A DNA stretch of 13,893 bases, taken from assembly GCA_013203015.1 (NCBI GenBank), contig JABMPO010000102.1, positions 1 through 13,893 of the forward strand, in the 5' to 3' direction. The position numbers and the translations under genes are program-made. Every line of letters begins with the position of its first letter. The stretch's first letter is position 1. Below are positions 1-7,452 of the stretch, one piece after another. The notes under the pieces are model-generated. The model worked only from the letters and a program-made list of their open reading frames with translations, searched no databases and was not told the origin of the DNA. This DNA comes from Fidelibacterota bacterium (GTDB taxonomy: Bacteria; Fidelibacterota; Marinisomatia; Marinisomatales; TCS56).

Positions 1-404
1 ATATGAATGGTATCACAGCCGGCATCCACGTGATTAAATAATTGTTTACATTCGTCCGGCAGAAAAAAAGTGCCATCAGCCCGGACAAATTTCAAGCCGT
101 TCCACTCAATCGGGTTATGGCTGGCAGTAACAACAATTCCACCGATCGCGATGGATTGTTCGGTAACAAACTGAACTGTAGGAGTAGGGACGATTCCGCA
201 ATCGACCACATCTCGGCCCAAGGCAGTTAATTCCTCGGCAATGGCATTTGTAAGCGCTACTCCCGATGGACGGCTATCACGACCCAGCACAATTTCGCCG
301 GCAGGTAACAGATCGTTGACAGCTCGAGCATAAACTTGGACAATGGCCGGTGTCAAATGACTGGCGACCAATCCCCTAACACCAGAAATACTGCGAATCA
401 GCAT
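1..404 (-). CDS. Phosphoglucomutase/phosphomannomutase-family enzyme, N-terminal part (partial)
   Basis: This is the first ~134 residues of an alpha-D-phosphohexomutase; the rest lies beyond the left edge. The family moves phosphate between C1 and C6 of a hexose phosphate (glucose, mannose or glucosamine), feeding cell-wall, LPS and glycan precursor synthesis in the cytoplasm. The protein opens with MLIRSISGVRG, the substrate-loop start seen in FCB-group phosphoglucosamine mutases, followed by GRDSRPSG (about residues 41-48), PTPTVQF (73-79) and the catalytic loop TASHNP at 93-98, whose Ser95 should be the phosphorylated residue. The ATG at 404 is preceded by a moderate AAAGGG Shine-Dalgarno. 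The gene lies downstream of rpsU on the same strand, but a terminator separates them, so it probably has its own promoter. The substrate cannot be settled from the N-terminal domain alone; GlmM-like or ManB-like are both possible. Confidence 0.9.
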   Translation of the reverse strand, partial: MLIRSISGVRGLVASHLTPAIVQVYARAVNDLLPAGEIVLGRDSRPSGVALTNAIAEELTALGRDVVDCGIVPTPTVQFVTEQSIAIGGIVVTASHNPIEWNGLKFVRADGTFFLPDECKQLFNHVDAGCDTIH

Positions 405-459
405 TGATAAGACCCTTTTCTAATAGTTGAAAATAATTACAAAATTGAATCCCGGACAT

Positions 460-492
460 AAAAAAAGGTCCAGGAATAATCCCAGACCTTTT
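460..492 (-). terminator. Rho-independent terminator after rpsU
   Basis: Read on the minus strand, an 8-bp stem (GGTCTGGG paired with CCTGGACC, extended by A-T pairs) closes an ATTATT loop and is followed by a run of seven T. Two of the stem pairs are G-U wobbles on the minus-strand transcript but would be A-C mismatches on the plus strand, so the structure is directional and belongs to rpsU. It begins about 21 nt after the rpsU stop. Confidence 0.85.
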
Positions 493-513
493 CTGCTTTA
501 ACACAAATGTCGC

Positions 514-708
514 TTATTTATAATAGCGCGCCATTCGGGCAAGGCGGCGGGCGGTCTTTTTCCGCTTAGCGCGTTTTTCATCGCTGGGCTTAATATAAAA
601 CGATTTGGACTTAAGCGTGCGCAGTACGCCAGCGCGCTCCCACTTCTTTTTGAAGCGGCGCAAAGCCCGTTCCAGCGGTTCGTCTTTTCTGACCGTCACT
701 TCCACCAT
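514..708 (-). CDS. rpsU: Small ribosomal subunit protein bS21
   Basis: This encodes a 64-residue, strongly basic protein of the bS21 family, a late-binding component of the 30S subunit that sits near the 3' end of 16S rRNA and the anti-Shine-Dalgarno. Family features visible are MVEVTVRKDEPLERALRRF at the start, the KKWERAGVL segment (residues 21-29), FYIKPSDEKR (37-46) and a Lys/Arg-rich C-terminal helix. An in-frame ATG 57 nt upstream gives an 83-aa reading, but I chose 708 because it matches the family start and has a perfect Shine-Dalgarno 7 nt upstream. The gene appears to stand alone, with its own candidate promoter and terminator. Length is close to that of Bacteroidetes bS21 and shorter than the 71-residue E. 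coli protein. Confidence 0.95.
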   Translation of the reverse strand: MVEVTVRKDEPLERALRRFKKKWERAGVLRTLKSKSFYIKPSDEKRAKRKKTARRLARMARYYK

Positions 709-711
709 GAA

Positions 712-720
712 ATCACCTCC
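712..720 (-). promoter_or_regulatory. Perfect extended Shine-Dalgarno of rpsU
   Basis: On the minus strand this reads GGAGGTGAT, nine contiguous bases complementary to the canonical 16S rRNA 3' tail, with 7 nt between GGAGG and the ATG. It fixes the rpsU start at 708. It is the strongest ribosome binding site in the window. Several neighbouring genes (996, 5611, 6930) show essentially none. Confidence 0.9.
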
Positions 721-803
721 CTTAGTGGCGCTTAACCATAAATGGTATTGGTAAAACCGGCACAAAATCCAATATTAAAAATTGTACCTGTAAACAGCAG
801 GCG

Positions 804-832
804 AGTTTACAATAATAACAATAATTTCTCAA
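804..832 (-). promoter_or_regulatory. Candidate sigma70-like promoter for rpsU
   Basis: On the minus strand TTGAGA (827-832) and TAAACT (804-809) are separated by 17 bp, giving 5/6 and 4/6 matches to the -35 and -10 consensus. The leader to the rpsU start would be about 90 nt and would begin near a small CCTG...CAGG inverted repeat (787-801). The assignment rests on sequence match only, in an AT-rich stretch where chance matches are common. Confidence 0.35.
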
Positions 833-930
833 CTTATGTTTTATCGTATTAACGACCATAAAATTATACAATTTAACGTACACCCGGATCGGGATAATAT
901 TTGTTTTTACCCCTAAATCCATCGAAATTA

Positions 931-946
931 GCCTGTCAGGATAGGC
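931..946. repeat. Small imperfect inverted repeat in the rpsU / membrane-protein intergenic region
   Basis: GCCTGTC and GATAGGC flank a 2-nt centre, giving a near-palindrome with one G-U pair in RNA. It lies between the divergent rpsU and the membrane-protein gene at 996, about 50 bp upstream of the latter. The similar strings GGGATAATAT (about 891-900) and GGGGATAAAAT (about 947-957) occur nearby. It could be an operator, a leader hairpin or a remnant of a dispersed repeat; the window alone does not decide. The rest of the 287-bp gap (709-995) is AT-rich and shows no gene. Confidence 0.35.
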
Positions 947-995
947 GGGGATAAAATAATTTAACCGTAAAGTTTCAATTTTTAAGATTGACAAA

Positions 996-1805
996 ATGAA
1001 TAAATACCAAAACATCACACTCTGGCTTATTGCCATAGTAATAACAGTGTCTTCGGCTGTCTACCAGAAAACAACCGGTCCTACTTACCCAATCAAAGGG
1101 GAGGTACAGATCAACGATACGACTATCAGCTACAAGCTATTACGGTCTCATAATACTGGAATTGACGCCCGGATAATCATTCCGGTTGATAATGAAACTA
1201 TTACTGGTACCTATGATTTTCGACGATTTCGAAGTAATGATGACTGGACTACCCGCGCGATGGAACAGAACGGAGGATCATTGGTTGCAACCTTACCGCA
1301 CCAGCCCCCGGCCGGAAAAATTATGTACCGTCTCTATTTGATCGATGCTGGTGGTATTCGCCATGAACTTCACCGGGAACCGATTCTGATCCGATTCAAA
1401 GGAGCGGTTCCAGCTTATGTTCTCATTCCGCATATTTTCTTTATGTTTTTTGCGATGCTGATTTCAAACAGGAGTGGCTTACAAGCTCTTGCCCGCGGTG
1501 AAAATCTATATAAATATGCTCTTTGGACAGCGGGACTTTTGTTAGCTGGTGGATTAATTTTGGGACCAATTGTACAAAAATTTGCATTTGGTGCGTTCTG
1601 GACCGGTTGGCCCTGGGGGCACGACTTAACGGATAATAAGACAATTGTCGCATTTTTGGCCTGGGGATTGGCAATTTGGAAGAACCGGGGTAATAGGCAT
1701 AATCCAGGATGGGTGCTGGCAGCAAGCATTATCCTGTTCCTGATTTACATGATTCCACATAGTGTTTTGGGTTCGGAGCTGGATTTCACCATTATGGAAC
1801 AGTAA
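996..1805 (+). CDS. Conserved-type multi-pass membrane protein of unknown function
   Basis: I do not recognise a named family. The 269-residue product has an N-terminal membrane anchor or signal (about residues 8-23), a mostly beta-like soluble region (24-137) likely outside the membrane, then about four further hydrophobic segments (roughly 138-157, 174-195, 215-229, 238-255). A distinctive polar/aromatic stretch, FWTGWPWGHDLTDNKT (201-216), sits between membrane segments and looks like the functional centre or a ligand-binding loop. The ATG at 996 has no clear Shine-Dalgarno. The stop is followed after 13 nt by the SLC13-type permease, so the two are probably co-transcribed and may share a transport-related task. 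A heme or quinone-linked role is conceivable from the His/Trp-rich loop but is not supported by any recognised motif. Confidence 0.8.
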   Translation: MNKYQNITLWLIAIVITVSSAVYQKTTGPTYPIKGEVQINDTTISYKLLRSHNTGIDARIIIPVDNETITGTYDFRRFRSNDDWTTRAMEQNGGSLVATLPHQPPAGKIMYRLYLIDAGGIRHELHREPILIRFKGAVPAYVLIPHIFFMFFAMLISNRSGLQALARGENLYKYALWTAGLLLAGGLILGPIVQKFAFGAFWTGWPWGHDLTDNKTIVAFLAWGLAIWKNRGNRHNPGWVLAASIILFLIYMIPHSVLGSELDFTIMEQ

Positions 1806-1818
1806 AAGACTTTTCAGT

Positions 1819-3624
1819 ATGACTTTCGAAATAGCCATAGTCCTATTAATAATTGCAATTACCGTAGTATTATTTGCTACTGAGTTGGTGCCAATTGAGA
1901 TTGCTGCTTTGGTAAGTCTGGGGCTGTTGCTTTTATCCGGTATACTGAAACCGGAAGAAGCTTTTTCTGGTTTCTCGAATACTGCGGTTATCACAATCGC
2001 TTTACTGTTTGCCTTAAGTTATGCCCTACAGAAAACCGGGGTTTTAGAATATTTCGTTATCACATTGAATAAACTGGCCAAGCGATCAACTTGGCTGGGC
2101 CTGTTTGTCTTTTTATTTTCGATCGCTATCCTATCGGCATTAATCAACAATACAGCAGTGGTAGCTATATTCATTCCAATTGCCATTAGAATGGCTCAGA
2201 AATATTCAATCAGCCCGTCAAAAATACTGATTCCACTCAGCTACGCCGCCATCATGGGTGGCACATTGACCCTGGTGGGTACATCCACTAATCTGCTGGT
2301 AAATTCCATGATGGTTGAGTCTTCTATGGAATCCGCTCTGGGAATGTTCGAATTCACCCGTTATGGAATAATAATTCTGTTGGTTGGCATGACTTATATT
2401 GCATTGGTCGGTTATCGTATGTTACCGTCACGCACCGTCACAAATAGCCTTACCCAGAATTACCATATGGGTAATTACCTGACTGAGATAAAAATTACCG
2501 AGGACTCCAACCTAGCCGGTAAATCCTGCCTGGAGCGGGGAATAAGCCAAAATTATGATGTTGTTGTGCTGGACATCCTGCGCGACAATGTACGATTATC
2601 TGCTCAAATCAGGGATGCTATTCTGCAACCCAACGATATTCTATTTGTCCGGGGATCAGTCGAGAATCTGCTGCGGTTGAAAAAAATTGAGAAAGTAACA
2701 CTGCTGACCGATGAAAAACTGACTCATTTTGAGTTGACCCAGAAAGACAATGTGCTGGTGGAATGCTTGATGACCGATCAATCCGAATTGGTGGGACGCA
2801 GTGTCATGGAATCCAATTTTCGCCGTCATTTCGGGGCATTTGTGTTGGCCATCCGCCGAGAAGGAACAATCTTACGCAGTAAAGTCGCCCATATTATTTT
2901 GAAGGCTTACGATACTCTGCTGGTTTACGGTCCGCGGGAAAAAATCCAGGAAATGGCCGCCACCGGCGACTTCATTGTATTACAGGAAATTGCTACCAAA
3001 CTCAAGCGGCACCGTTTCTGGTGGCTGAGCATTTTAGTATTGCTGGCAGCGGTAATATTTGCCGCACTGGGAATATCACCAATAATTAAAAATAGTTTAC
3101 TGGCTGTCGTAATTTTACTGGTTGTCAGAGTGATGACACCCAGTGAGGTTTATCATTCAATCCACTGGCCGGTGTTAGTGTTGATTGCAGCGTTGATTCC
3201 CCTGGGGTTGGCCATTCAAACCAGCGGAACTGCCGACTGGATCGGTAGTAATATTTCCAATCTCGTGGCCAATGCGCCCGATTCAATTAAGGGCTATATC
3301 CTGCTTGCGATTTTATACCTGATTACCGCCATATTAACCGAAGTTTCATCGAACGCGGCAGCCGCAATAATAATGGTACCAATCGCAATCAACGCAGCCG
3401 CTCAATTGGGCTTAATGCCGCGACCGTTTATTTTTGCTATCTGCTTTGCCGCTTCGGCTTCATTCGCTACTCCGGTAGGCTATCAAACCAACTTAATGGT
3501 TTATGGCCCCGGAGGCTACAAATTCACTGATTATATGAAGATTGGAATCCCCCTAGCATTAATTTTATGGGTCACGGCAATATTTCTGATTCCAGTCATG
3601 TGGCCATTTACTGCCGTTCATTAA
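1819..3624 (+). CDS. SLC13/DASS-type permease with two TrkA-C (RCK-C) domains
   Basis: This encodes a 601-residue inner-membrane transporter of the divalent anion:Na+ symporter superfamily, whose members import sulfate, dicarboxylates or related anions. Two hydrophobic halves (about residues 1-200 and 400-601) flank a soluble region carrying two tandem TrkA-C-type domains (about 215-295 and 305-390), the usual plan of the bacterial subfamily that includes YfbS and algal sulfate transporters. Signature loops are LINNTA (108-113), GTSTN (154-158), SSNAAAA (510-516) and TPVGYQTN (551-558), the paired hairpin motifs that bind substrate and sodium. I chose the ATG at 1819, 13 nt after the upstream stop. 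An in-frame ATG at 1762 would add 19 residues and overlap the upstream gene by 44 nt. The substrate cannot be read from the sequence. The gene is convergent with the ABC-F gene across a 97-bp gap with no convincing terminator. Confidence 0.92.
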   Translation: MTFEIAIVLLIIAITVVLFATELVPIEIAALVSLGLLLLSGILKPEEAFSGFSNTAVITIALLFALSYALQKTGVLEYFVITLNKLAKRSTWLGLFVFLFSIAILSALINNTAVVAIFIPIAIRMAQKYSISPSKILIPLSYAAIMGGTLTLVGTSTNLLVNSMMVESSMESALGMFEFTRYGIIILLVGMTYIALVGYRMLPSRTVTNSLTQNYHMGNYLTEIKITEDSNLAGKSCLERGISQNYDVVVLDILRDNVRLSAQIRDAILQPNDILFVRGSVENLLRLKKIEKVTLLTDEKLTHFELTQKDNVLVECLMTDQSELVGRSVMESNFRRHFGAFVLAIRREGTILRSKVAHIILKAYDTLLVYGPREKIQEMAATGDFIVLQEIATKLKRHRFWWLSILVLLAAVIFAALGISPIIKNSLLAVVILLVVRVMTPSEVYHSIHWPVLVLIAALIPLGLAIQTSGTADWIGSNISNLVANAPDSIKGYILLAILYLITAILTEVSSNAAAAIIMVPIAINAAAQLGLMPRPFIFAICFAASASFATPVGYQTNLMVYGPGGYKFTDYMKIGIPLALILWVTAIFLIPVMWPFTAVH

Positions 3625-3721
3625 ATCACGTTTTTAATTTCGATACACAGCTGAAGATGGCTGCTTATCTCAAACAATGTGTTTTACAAACAATAATACA
3701 AATGTCACCGGCGGTTATAAC

Positions 3722-5611
3722 TTACTTGATTGTGCCTTCGATTTTTCCCAATCGGTCCAACAATTTAAGATAAGCAGTCTCAAGCTCTTCCTGAGCAGTC
3801 ATAGCCTGCTGGATTTTTATATAATCACTGGCGTTAGCCGGATCATTAATAATATTCGTCTGGTTTTCCAGGTCCGATTCCAGTTTATTGGTTTCACGGG
3901 TTAGTTTTTTACGTTCGTTTTCGAGCCGCTTTTGCTCTTTGCGGGCTAGTATTCGAGCGTCTTTGCCAGCAGATTCCACAACCCCCTTTTTCAATTTCCC
4001 ATTACTACCGTCTTCCTGTTGGCTAGATTTCCAGCTATAGTATTCATAATTACCCGTATATACGATAAGCTTGCCATTGCCGATATCGATCGTCATATTT
4101 GTTACCGTATTCAGGAAATGACGATCGTGCGAAATACAAACCAATGTCCCCTGGAATTCGGCCAAAACCCGCTCGACAACATCCCGTGAAATCATATCCA
4201 AGTGATTGGTTGGTTCATCCAAAAGCAGCAGATGCGACGGCTCCACCAACATGCGAGCTAAGGCCAACCGGGATTTTTCACCACCAGACAATACTTTTAC
4301 CAGCTTTTCAACTGAGTCACCAGAGAATAGGAAGCCACCGAGATAACCCCGAATCTGAGAAATTGACCAGCCACCGGCAACTAATTCAATAGTTTCATAA
4401 ACAGTTTTTTGAGGGTCAAGTATTTCCAGTTGATGCTGAGCAAAATAGGCTTTTTCCACGCCGTCCCCAAACTCCAGGCTGCCATCGGATAAACTGGTTT
4501 CTTCAGCCAGCATTTTTAGCAGGGTGGACTTACCAGCTCCATTATAGCCCACCAACCCGATCTTCTGCCCCCGTTCAATCGTCAGATTCAGCCGGGGATA
4601 TACCACCAGATCACCGTATTGCTTGCGTGCTTCTTTAAATTGCGCTACTTTCAACGGGGCGCGACCTGGTTGCGGAATTGTCAACCGAAAGTGAGGCTTA
4701 TCAGTGGTCGGCGCATCCACCAATTCCATTTTTCCCAGTTGTTTAACACGACTTTGAACCTGGCTGGCTTTAGTATTCTTGTAACGAAATCGTTCAATGA
4801 ATCTTTCGGTCGAAGCAATTTTCCGTTGTTGATTTCGGAAAGCCGCTTCCTGCTGGTCACGCCGCAATTTTTTCTGCTCTATAAATGAAGAAAAAATTCC
4901 TTTATACAAATTTATTGCTGCCTGGTCCAGCTCAACAATATGAGTAACCGATGTATCGAGAAATGTGCGGTCATGACTAATCATAATCAGCCCGCCCTTC
5001 CAGTTTGCCAGAAAAGCTTCTAACCAGATAGTGGCATCAAGGTCCAGATGATTAGTAGGCTCGTCTAGAAAAAGCATGTCCGGTTGGAGCAGTAGAATAC
5101 CAGCCAGGGCGACCCGCATGCGCCAGCCACCACTGAATTCTTCCAATAATCGGTGAAAATCTGTTGTTTGGAAACCAAGGCCGCTTAAAATCCGGCCAGC
5201 CCGGTCTTCCAGCGACCAGCCTTCGAGCCGCTCATAATTTTCCTGCAATTGGCTTAATCGGCTTAATATTCTCTGGTTATGGGGTTCTTCAGCTAATTGT
5301 TGAGAGGCGGAATAGATTTTTTCCTCCAGTTCCGCCACCTCCGGATATGACTTCATGACTTCTTCAAGGATTGAACGCCGGGAACCGGGAATAATATCCT
5401 GCGGCAAATAACCGATCACGGTTCCTTTGTCAACTAGCACATTGCCATTGTCGGGAGTTTCGTAGCCCAGCATCAGCCGCAAAAGGGTGGTTTTCCCTGA
5501 TCCGTTGGGTCCGACTAAGCCGATGCGCATCCCGGGTTTTATGACCAGTCCCGTGTTATTAAACAGAACTTTATCCGGAAATTCTTTTGCTATTCCTTCG
5601 AGGCGAATCAT
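3722..5611 (-). CDS. ABC-F family ATPase (translation factor type)
   Basis: This encodes a 629-residue cytosolic protein with two ABC ATPase domains and no membrane segments. Domain 1 has Walker A GPNGSGKTT (34-42), signature FSGGW (159-163) and Walker B ending LDEPTNHLD (182-190). A basic, helical interdomain linker (about 240-320) corresponds to the tRNA-interacting arm of the family. Domain 2 has GYNGAGKST (355-363), LSGGE (441-445) and LLLLDEPTNHLD (461-472). A charged coiled-coil tail occupies about 550-629, as in Uup- and YheS-like members. ABC-F proteins bind the ribosomal E site and ease stalled or difficult translation; some give antibiotic resistance by target protection. This long-tailed type is more likely a housekeeping factor. 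Its ATG overlaps the mtaB stop as ATGA, indicating translational coupling. Confidence 0.94.
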   Translation of the reverse strand: MIRLEGIAKEFPDKVLFNNTGLVIKPGMRIGLVGPNGSGKTTLLRLMLGYETPDNGNVLVDKGTVIGYLPQDIIPGSRRSILEEVMKSYPEVAELEEKIYSASQQLAEEPHNQRILSRLSQLQENYERLEGWSLEDRAGRILSGLGFQTTDFHRLLEEFSGGWRMRVALAGILLLQPDMLFLDEPTNHLDLDATIWLEAFLANWKGGLIMISHDRTFLDTSVTHIVELDQAAINLYKGIFSSFIEQKKLRRDQQEAAFRNQQRKIASTERFIERFRYKNTKASQVQSRVKQLGKMELVDAPTTDKPHFRLTIPQPGRAPLKVAQFKEARKQYGDLVVYPRLNLTIERGQKIGLVGYNGAGKSTLLKMLAEETSLSDGSLEFGDGVEKAYFAQHQLEILDPQKTVYETIELVAGGWSISQIRGYLGGFLFSGDSVEKLVKVLSGGEKSRLALARMLVEPSHLLLLDEPTNHLDMISRDVVERVLAEFQGTLVCISHDRHFLNTVTNMTIDIGNGKLIVYTGNYEYYSWKSSQQEDGSNGKLKKGVVESAGKDARILARKEQKRLENERKKLTRETNKLESDLENQTNIINDPANASDYIKIQQAMTAQEELETAYLKLLDRLGKIEGTIK

Positions 5612-6930
5612 GGTTGTTCTGAAATTTCACCAATCAGGTAATTGCTACAATCTTTGGTCAGATGTACCTGACAGATTTTGTTTTTGAAAGACTCATCTCC
5701 CGCTATTTTGACCCGGATATAGTTGGGCGTCATTCCGGAAACCAGATCGTCTTTTCCAACCATCTCAAAAAGCACCGGTTGGACTGTGTTTAGAAAACGT
5801 CGATTGTACACCTGTTTCTTTTTTGCGCCCATTTCGCGCAGGATCGAAGCCCGTTTCTTTTTAACATGAAAATCAACCCGATTCGGAAGCTTGGCTGCAA
5901 TCGTACCATCACGCTCAGAATACCTGAAAATGTGCAGGTATGAAAATGGAAGCTGCTCAACAACTGCTAATGTTTCGGCAAATTCCGCTTCCGTCTCCCC
6001 TGGAAAACCAACGATCAAATCTGTCCCCCAGGCAACATCGGGGACTATGTTTCCGATACGATCTGCCAAATCGAAATATTCAGTCAATTGGTATTTACGC
6101 CGCATGCGATTGAGAACTTCTGGTGAGCCGCTTTGTAACGGGATGTGCAAATGGGGACAGATCGTTGGGCGATCAGCCAACAAATGCAATATGTCGTCAG
6201 ATATTGTGTTGGGCTCGATTGAACTAATTCTTATCCTGTCCAATCCCGGAATAATGCTGAGGCTATCCAGTAAATCCACCAGTTTATTACTACCATCCTG
6301 CCAGGTACCAATATTAATCCCGGTGAGAACCAGCTCCCGATAGCCCCGATCTACAAGACTCTTGGCTTCAGCCAGGCATTCAACTATTTGGCGACTGCGG
6401 GCTTTCCCCCGGGCAAAGGGGATTATGCAATAAGAACAAAAATAATCGCAGCCTTCCTGAATTTTCAGATAGGCTCGGGTTCGTCCGGTGGCGGAAATGA
6501 ATTCTGATTCCCGGTAATTTTCAATATCTCCTGATTCATTCACATAAACCAGTGGTTTGTCTACAACTTTTGTCTCCAGCTGGGTAATATATTCCAAAAG
6601 GCGATATTTTTCGTTGGTGCCCAGAACCATATCGATACCATTAATGGCCGACAAATCCTCCGGATTTATCTGGGCATAGCAGCCCATGGCAACAATTCTA
6701 CCCTGTGGTGATGATTTGATGGCGTTTCTGATTATCTGGCGACTTTTGCTATCAGCCTCATTAGTAACGGTACAAGTATTAATCACAGTTAAGTCCGCTG
6801 TCGACCGGAACGGCACGATCTCGAAACCATTGTGCTTGAAATCCGCCGCGATAGCGTCTGTCTCCGACTGATTCAGCTTGCAGCCCAGAGTGTGAAAACT
6901 GACAGTTTTAATATGAGATTGATTTTTCAT
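5608..6930 (-). CDS. mtaB: tRNA (t6A37) methylthiotransferase, radical SAM, MtaB family
   Basis: This 440-residue enzyme converts N6-threonylcarbamoyladenosine at position 37 of ANN-decoding tRNAs to the 2-methylthio form. The N-terminal UPF0004 domain carries the auxiliary-cluster cysteines in TLGCKLNQ (C17), TCTVT (C53) and MGCYAQ (C84). The radical SAM motif CDYFCSYC supplies C161, C165 and C168. FARGKARSR follows it, and a TRAM-like RNA-binding domain takes up about the last 65 residues. GCKLNQ and GCYAQ favour MtaB over MiaB or RimO. All six cluster cysteines are present, so the enzyme should be active. The ATG at 6930 lacks a clear Shine-Dalgarno. The gene heads a two-gene unit with the ABC-F ATPase, overlapping it by 4 nt. 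Confidence 0.93.
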   Translation of the reverse strand: MKNQSHIKTVSFHTLGCKLNQSETDAIAADFKHNGFEIVPFRSTADLTVINTCTVTNEADSKSRQIIRNAIKSSPQGRIVAMGCYAQINPEDLSAINGIDMVLGTNEKYRLLEYITQLETKVVDKPLVYVNESGDIENYRESEFISATGRTRAYLKIQEGCDYFCSYCIIPFARGKARSRQIVECLAEAKSLVDRGYRELVLTGINIGTWQDGSNKLVDLLDSLSIIPGLDRIRISSIEPNTISDDILHLLADRPTICPHLHIPLQSGSPEVLNRMRRKYQLTEYFDLADRIGNIVPDVAWGTDLIVGFPGETEAEFAETLAVVEQLPFSYLHIFRYSERDGTIAAKLPNRVDFHVKKKRASILREMGAKKKQVYNRRFLNTVQPVLFEMVGKDDLVSGMTPNYIRVKIAGDESFKNKICQVHLTKDCSNYLIGEISEQP

Positions 6931-7043
6931 GGCTCTACACAGGGGTCGGAATTTCGCTTGCTGTTAAATCTTAATCAAGCCGGGTATTTCTATCATTTGA
7001 ATCAATAAAAAATATAGCAATATCTTATAACTTTTATGTTCAC

Positions 7044-7055
7044 TGATAATTATCA
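7044..7055. promoter_or_regulatory. Perfect 12-bp palindrome, candidate operator
   Basis: TGATAATTATCA is its own reverse complement. It lies in the intergenic space between divergent mtaB and the XRE regulator. The half-site TGATAATT recurs at 7087-7094, overlapping the candidate -35 of the XRE gene, 43 bp (about four helical turns) away. This layout suits autoregulation by the encoded HTH protein. In AT-rich DNA a palindrome this short can be coincidental. Confidence 0.4.
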
Positions 7056-7085
7056 TCCCAAATAGTTTATCCTTATAAATAAGTA

Positions 7086-7114
7086 TTGATAATTTTTCTA
7101 AGAAATACTACGTT
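7086..7114 (+). promoter_or_regulatory. Candidate promoter of the XRE gene
   Basis: TTGATA (7086-7091) and TACGTT (7109-7114) are 17 bp apart. The same place also reads as ATTG, 20 bp, then TACGTTTA, close to the Bacteroidetes TTTG / TAnnTTTG pattern. An inverted repeat AGTATT (7082-7087) and AATACT (7104-7109) brackets it, which could be a repressor site. The leader to the ATG would be about 20 nt. Prediction is by eye only. Confidence 0.4.
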
Positions 7115-7129
7115 TACTCTAATATTTTC

Positions 7130-7135
7130 AGGAGA
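7130..7135 (+). promoter_or_regulatory. Ribosome binding site of the XRE gene
   Basis: AGGAGA lies with 7 nt between AGGAG and the ATG at 7142, a good Shine-Dalgarno that supports this start. Confidence 0.75.
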
Positions 7136-7141
7136 AGTACT

Positions 7142-7450
7142 ATGTTAATTGGTAATGATCTAAAGCAGGTAAGACGGGAACTGGGCTTAACTCAAAAAGG
7201 ATTAGCTGAAAAGCTTGGTGTTAGTCTACCGACGGTTGTCAACTGGGAATTGGGTAAATCCACACCACGTGGTCAAAACCGAATTAAATTAGACGATTTT
7301 TTGACCGAGACCATTGGTGACGAAGATTTCATCGATGATCAAATGTGGGATGATCTACAGATCGTATCTGACGAGATGGGTTTCGAAGATATGATAGAAA
7401 TGTTTCGGACAATTATCCGTAAACACAAACTTGGTTTGCTGGACCTGTAA
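7142..7450 (+). CDS. XRE-family helix-turn-helix transcriptional regulator
   Basis: This is a 102-residue protein. Residues about 5-55 form a Cro/C1-type HTH: LKQVRRELGLTQKGLAEKLG then VSLPTVVNWELGKSTPR, with the conserved TQ at the start of helix 2 and a Ser/Pro/Thr-rich recognition helix followed by WE.G. The C-terminal half is acidic (GDEDFIDDQMWDD) and ends in an amphipathic helix, perhaps for dimerisation; I recognise no ligand domain. It is transcribed on its own from the AT-rich region shared with mtaB. It ends 2 bp from the convergent cyclase gene, leaving no room for a terminator. It could regulate itself through the palindromes upstream; other targets are unknown. Confidence 0.88.
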   Translation: MLIGNDLKQVRRELGLTQKGLAEKLGVSLPTVVNWELGKSTPRGQNRIKLDDFLTETIGDEDFIDDQMWDDLQIVSDEMGFEDMIEMFRTIIRKHKLGLLDL

Positions 7451-7452
7451 AC

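Noticed and set aside
722..1036. 104-codon minus-strand reading frame upstream of rpsU
   Set aside because: It overlaps the rpsU Shine-Dalgarno, the candidate promoter and the start of the 996 gene. Its composition is that of translated AT-rich intergenic DNA and it matches no family.
1762..1818. Upstream start for the SLC13 permease
   Set aside because: It would overlap the preceding gene by 44 nt and add a non-family N-terminus; the ATG at 1819 begins exactly at the first membrane helix.
1415..1994. Three minus-strand reading frames of 94-122 codons
   Set aside because: They are shadows of the membrane-protein and permease genes, rich in Pro/Lys/Ser with no domain and no ribosome binding site.
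3625..3721. Bidirectional terminator between the convergent permease and ABC-F genes
   Set aside because: Only weak stems are present (TGTTT/AAACA around 3680-3692 and a short GC stem near 3710); neither has the form of a terminator.
3722..5611. Antibiotic-resistance ABC-F gene
   Set aside because: The long C-terminal coiled coil and coupling to mtaB fit a housekeeping Uup/YheS-like factor; no resistance-type linker can be identified by eye.
5891..6343. 150-codon plus-strand reading frame
   Set aside because: Antisense to the radical SAM and following region of mtaB, which is intact and well recognised.
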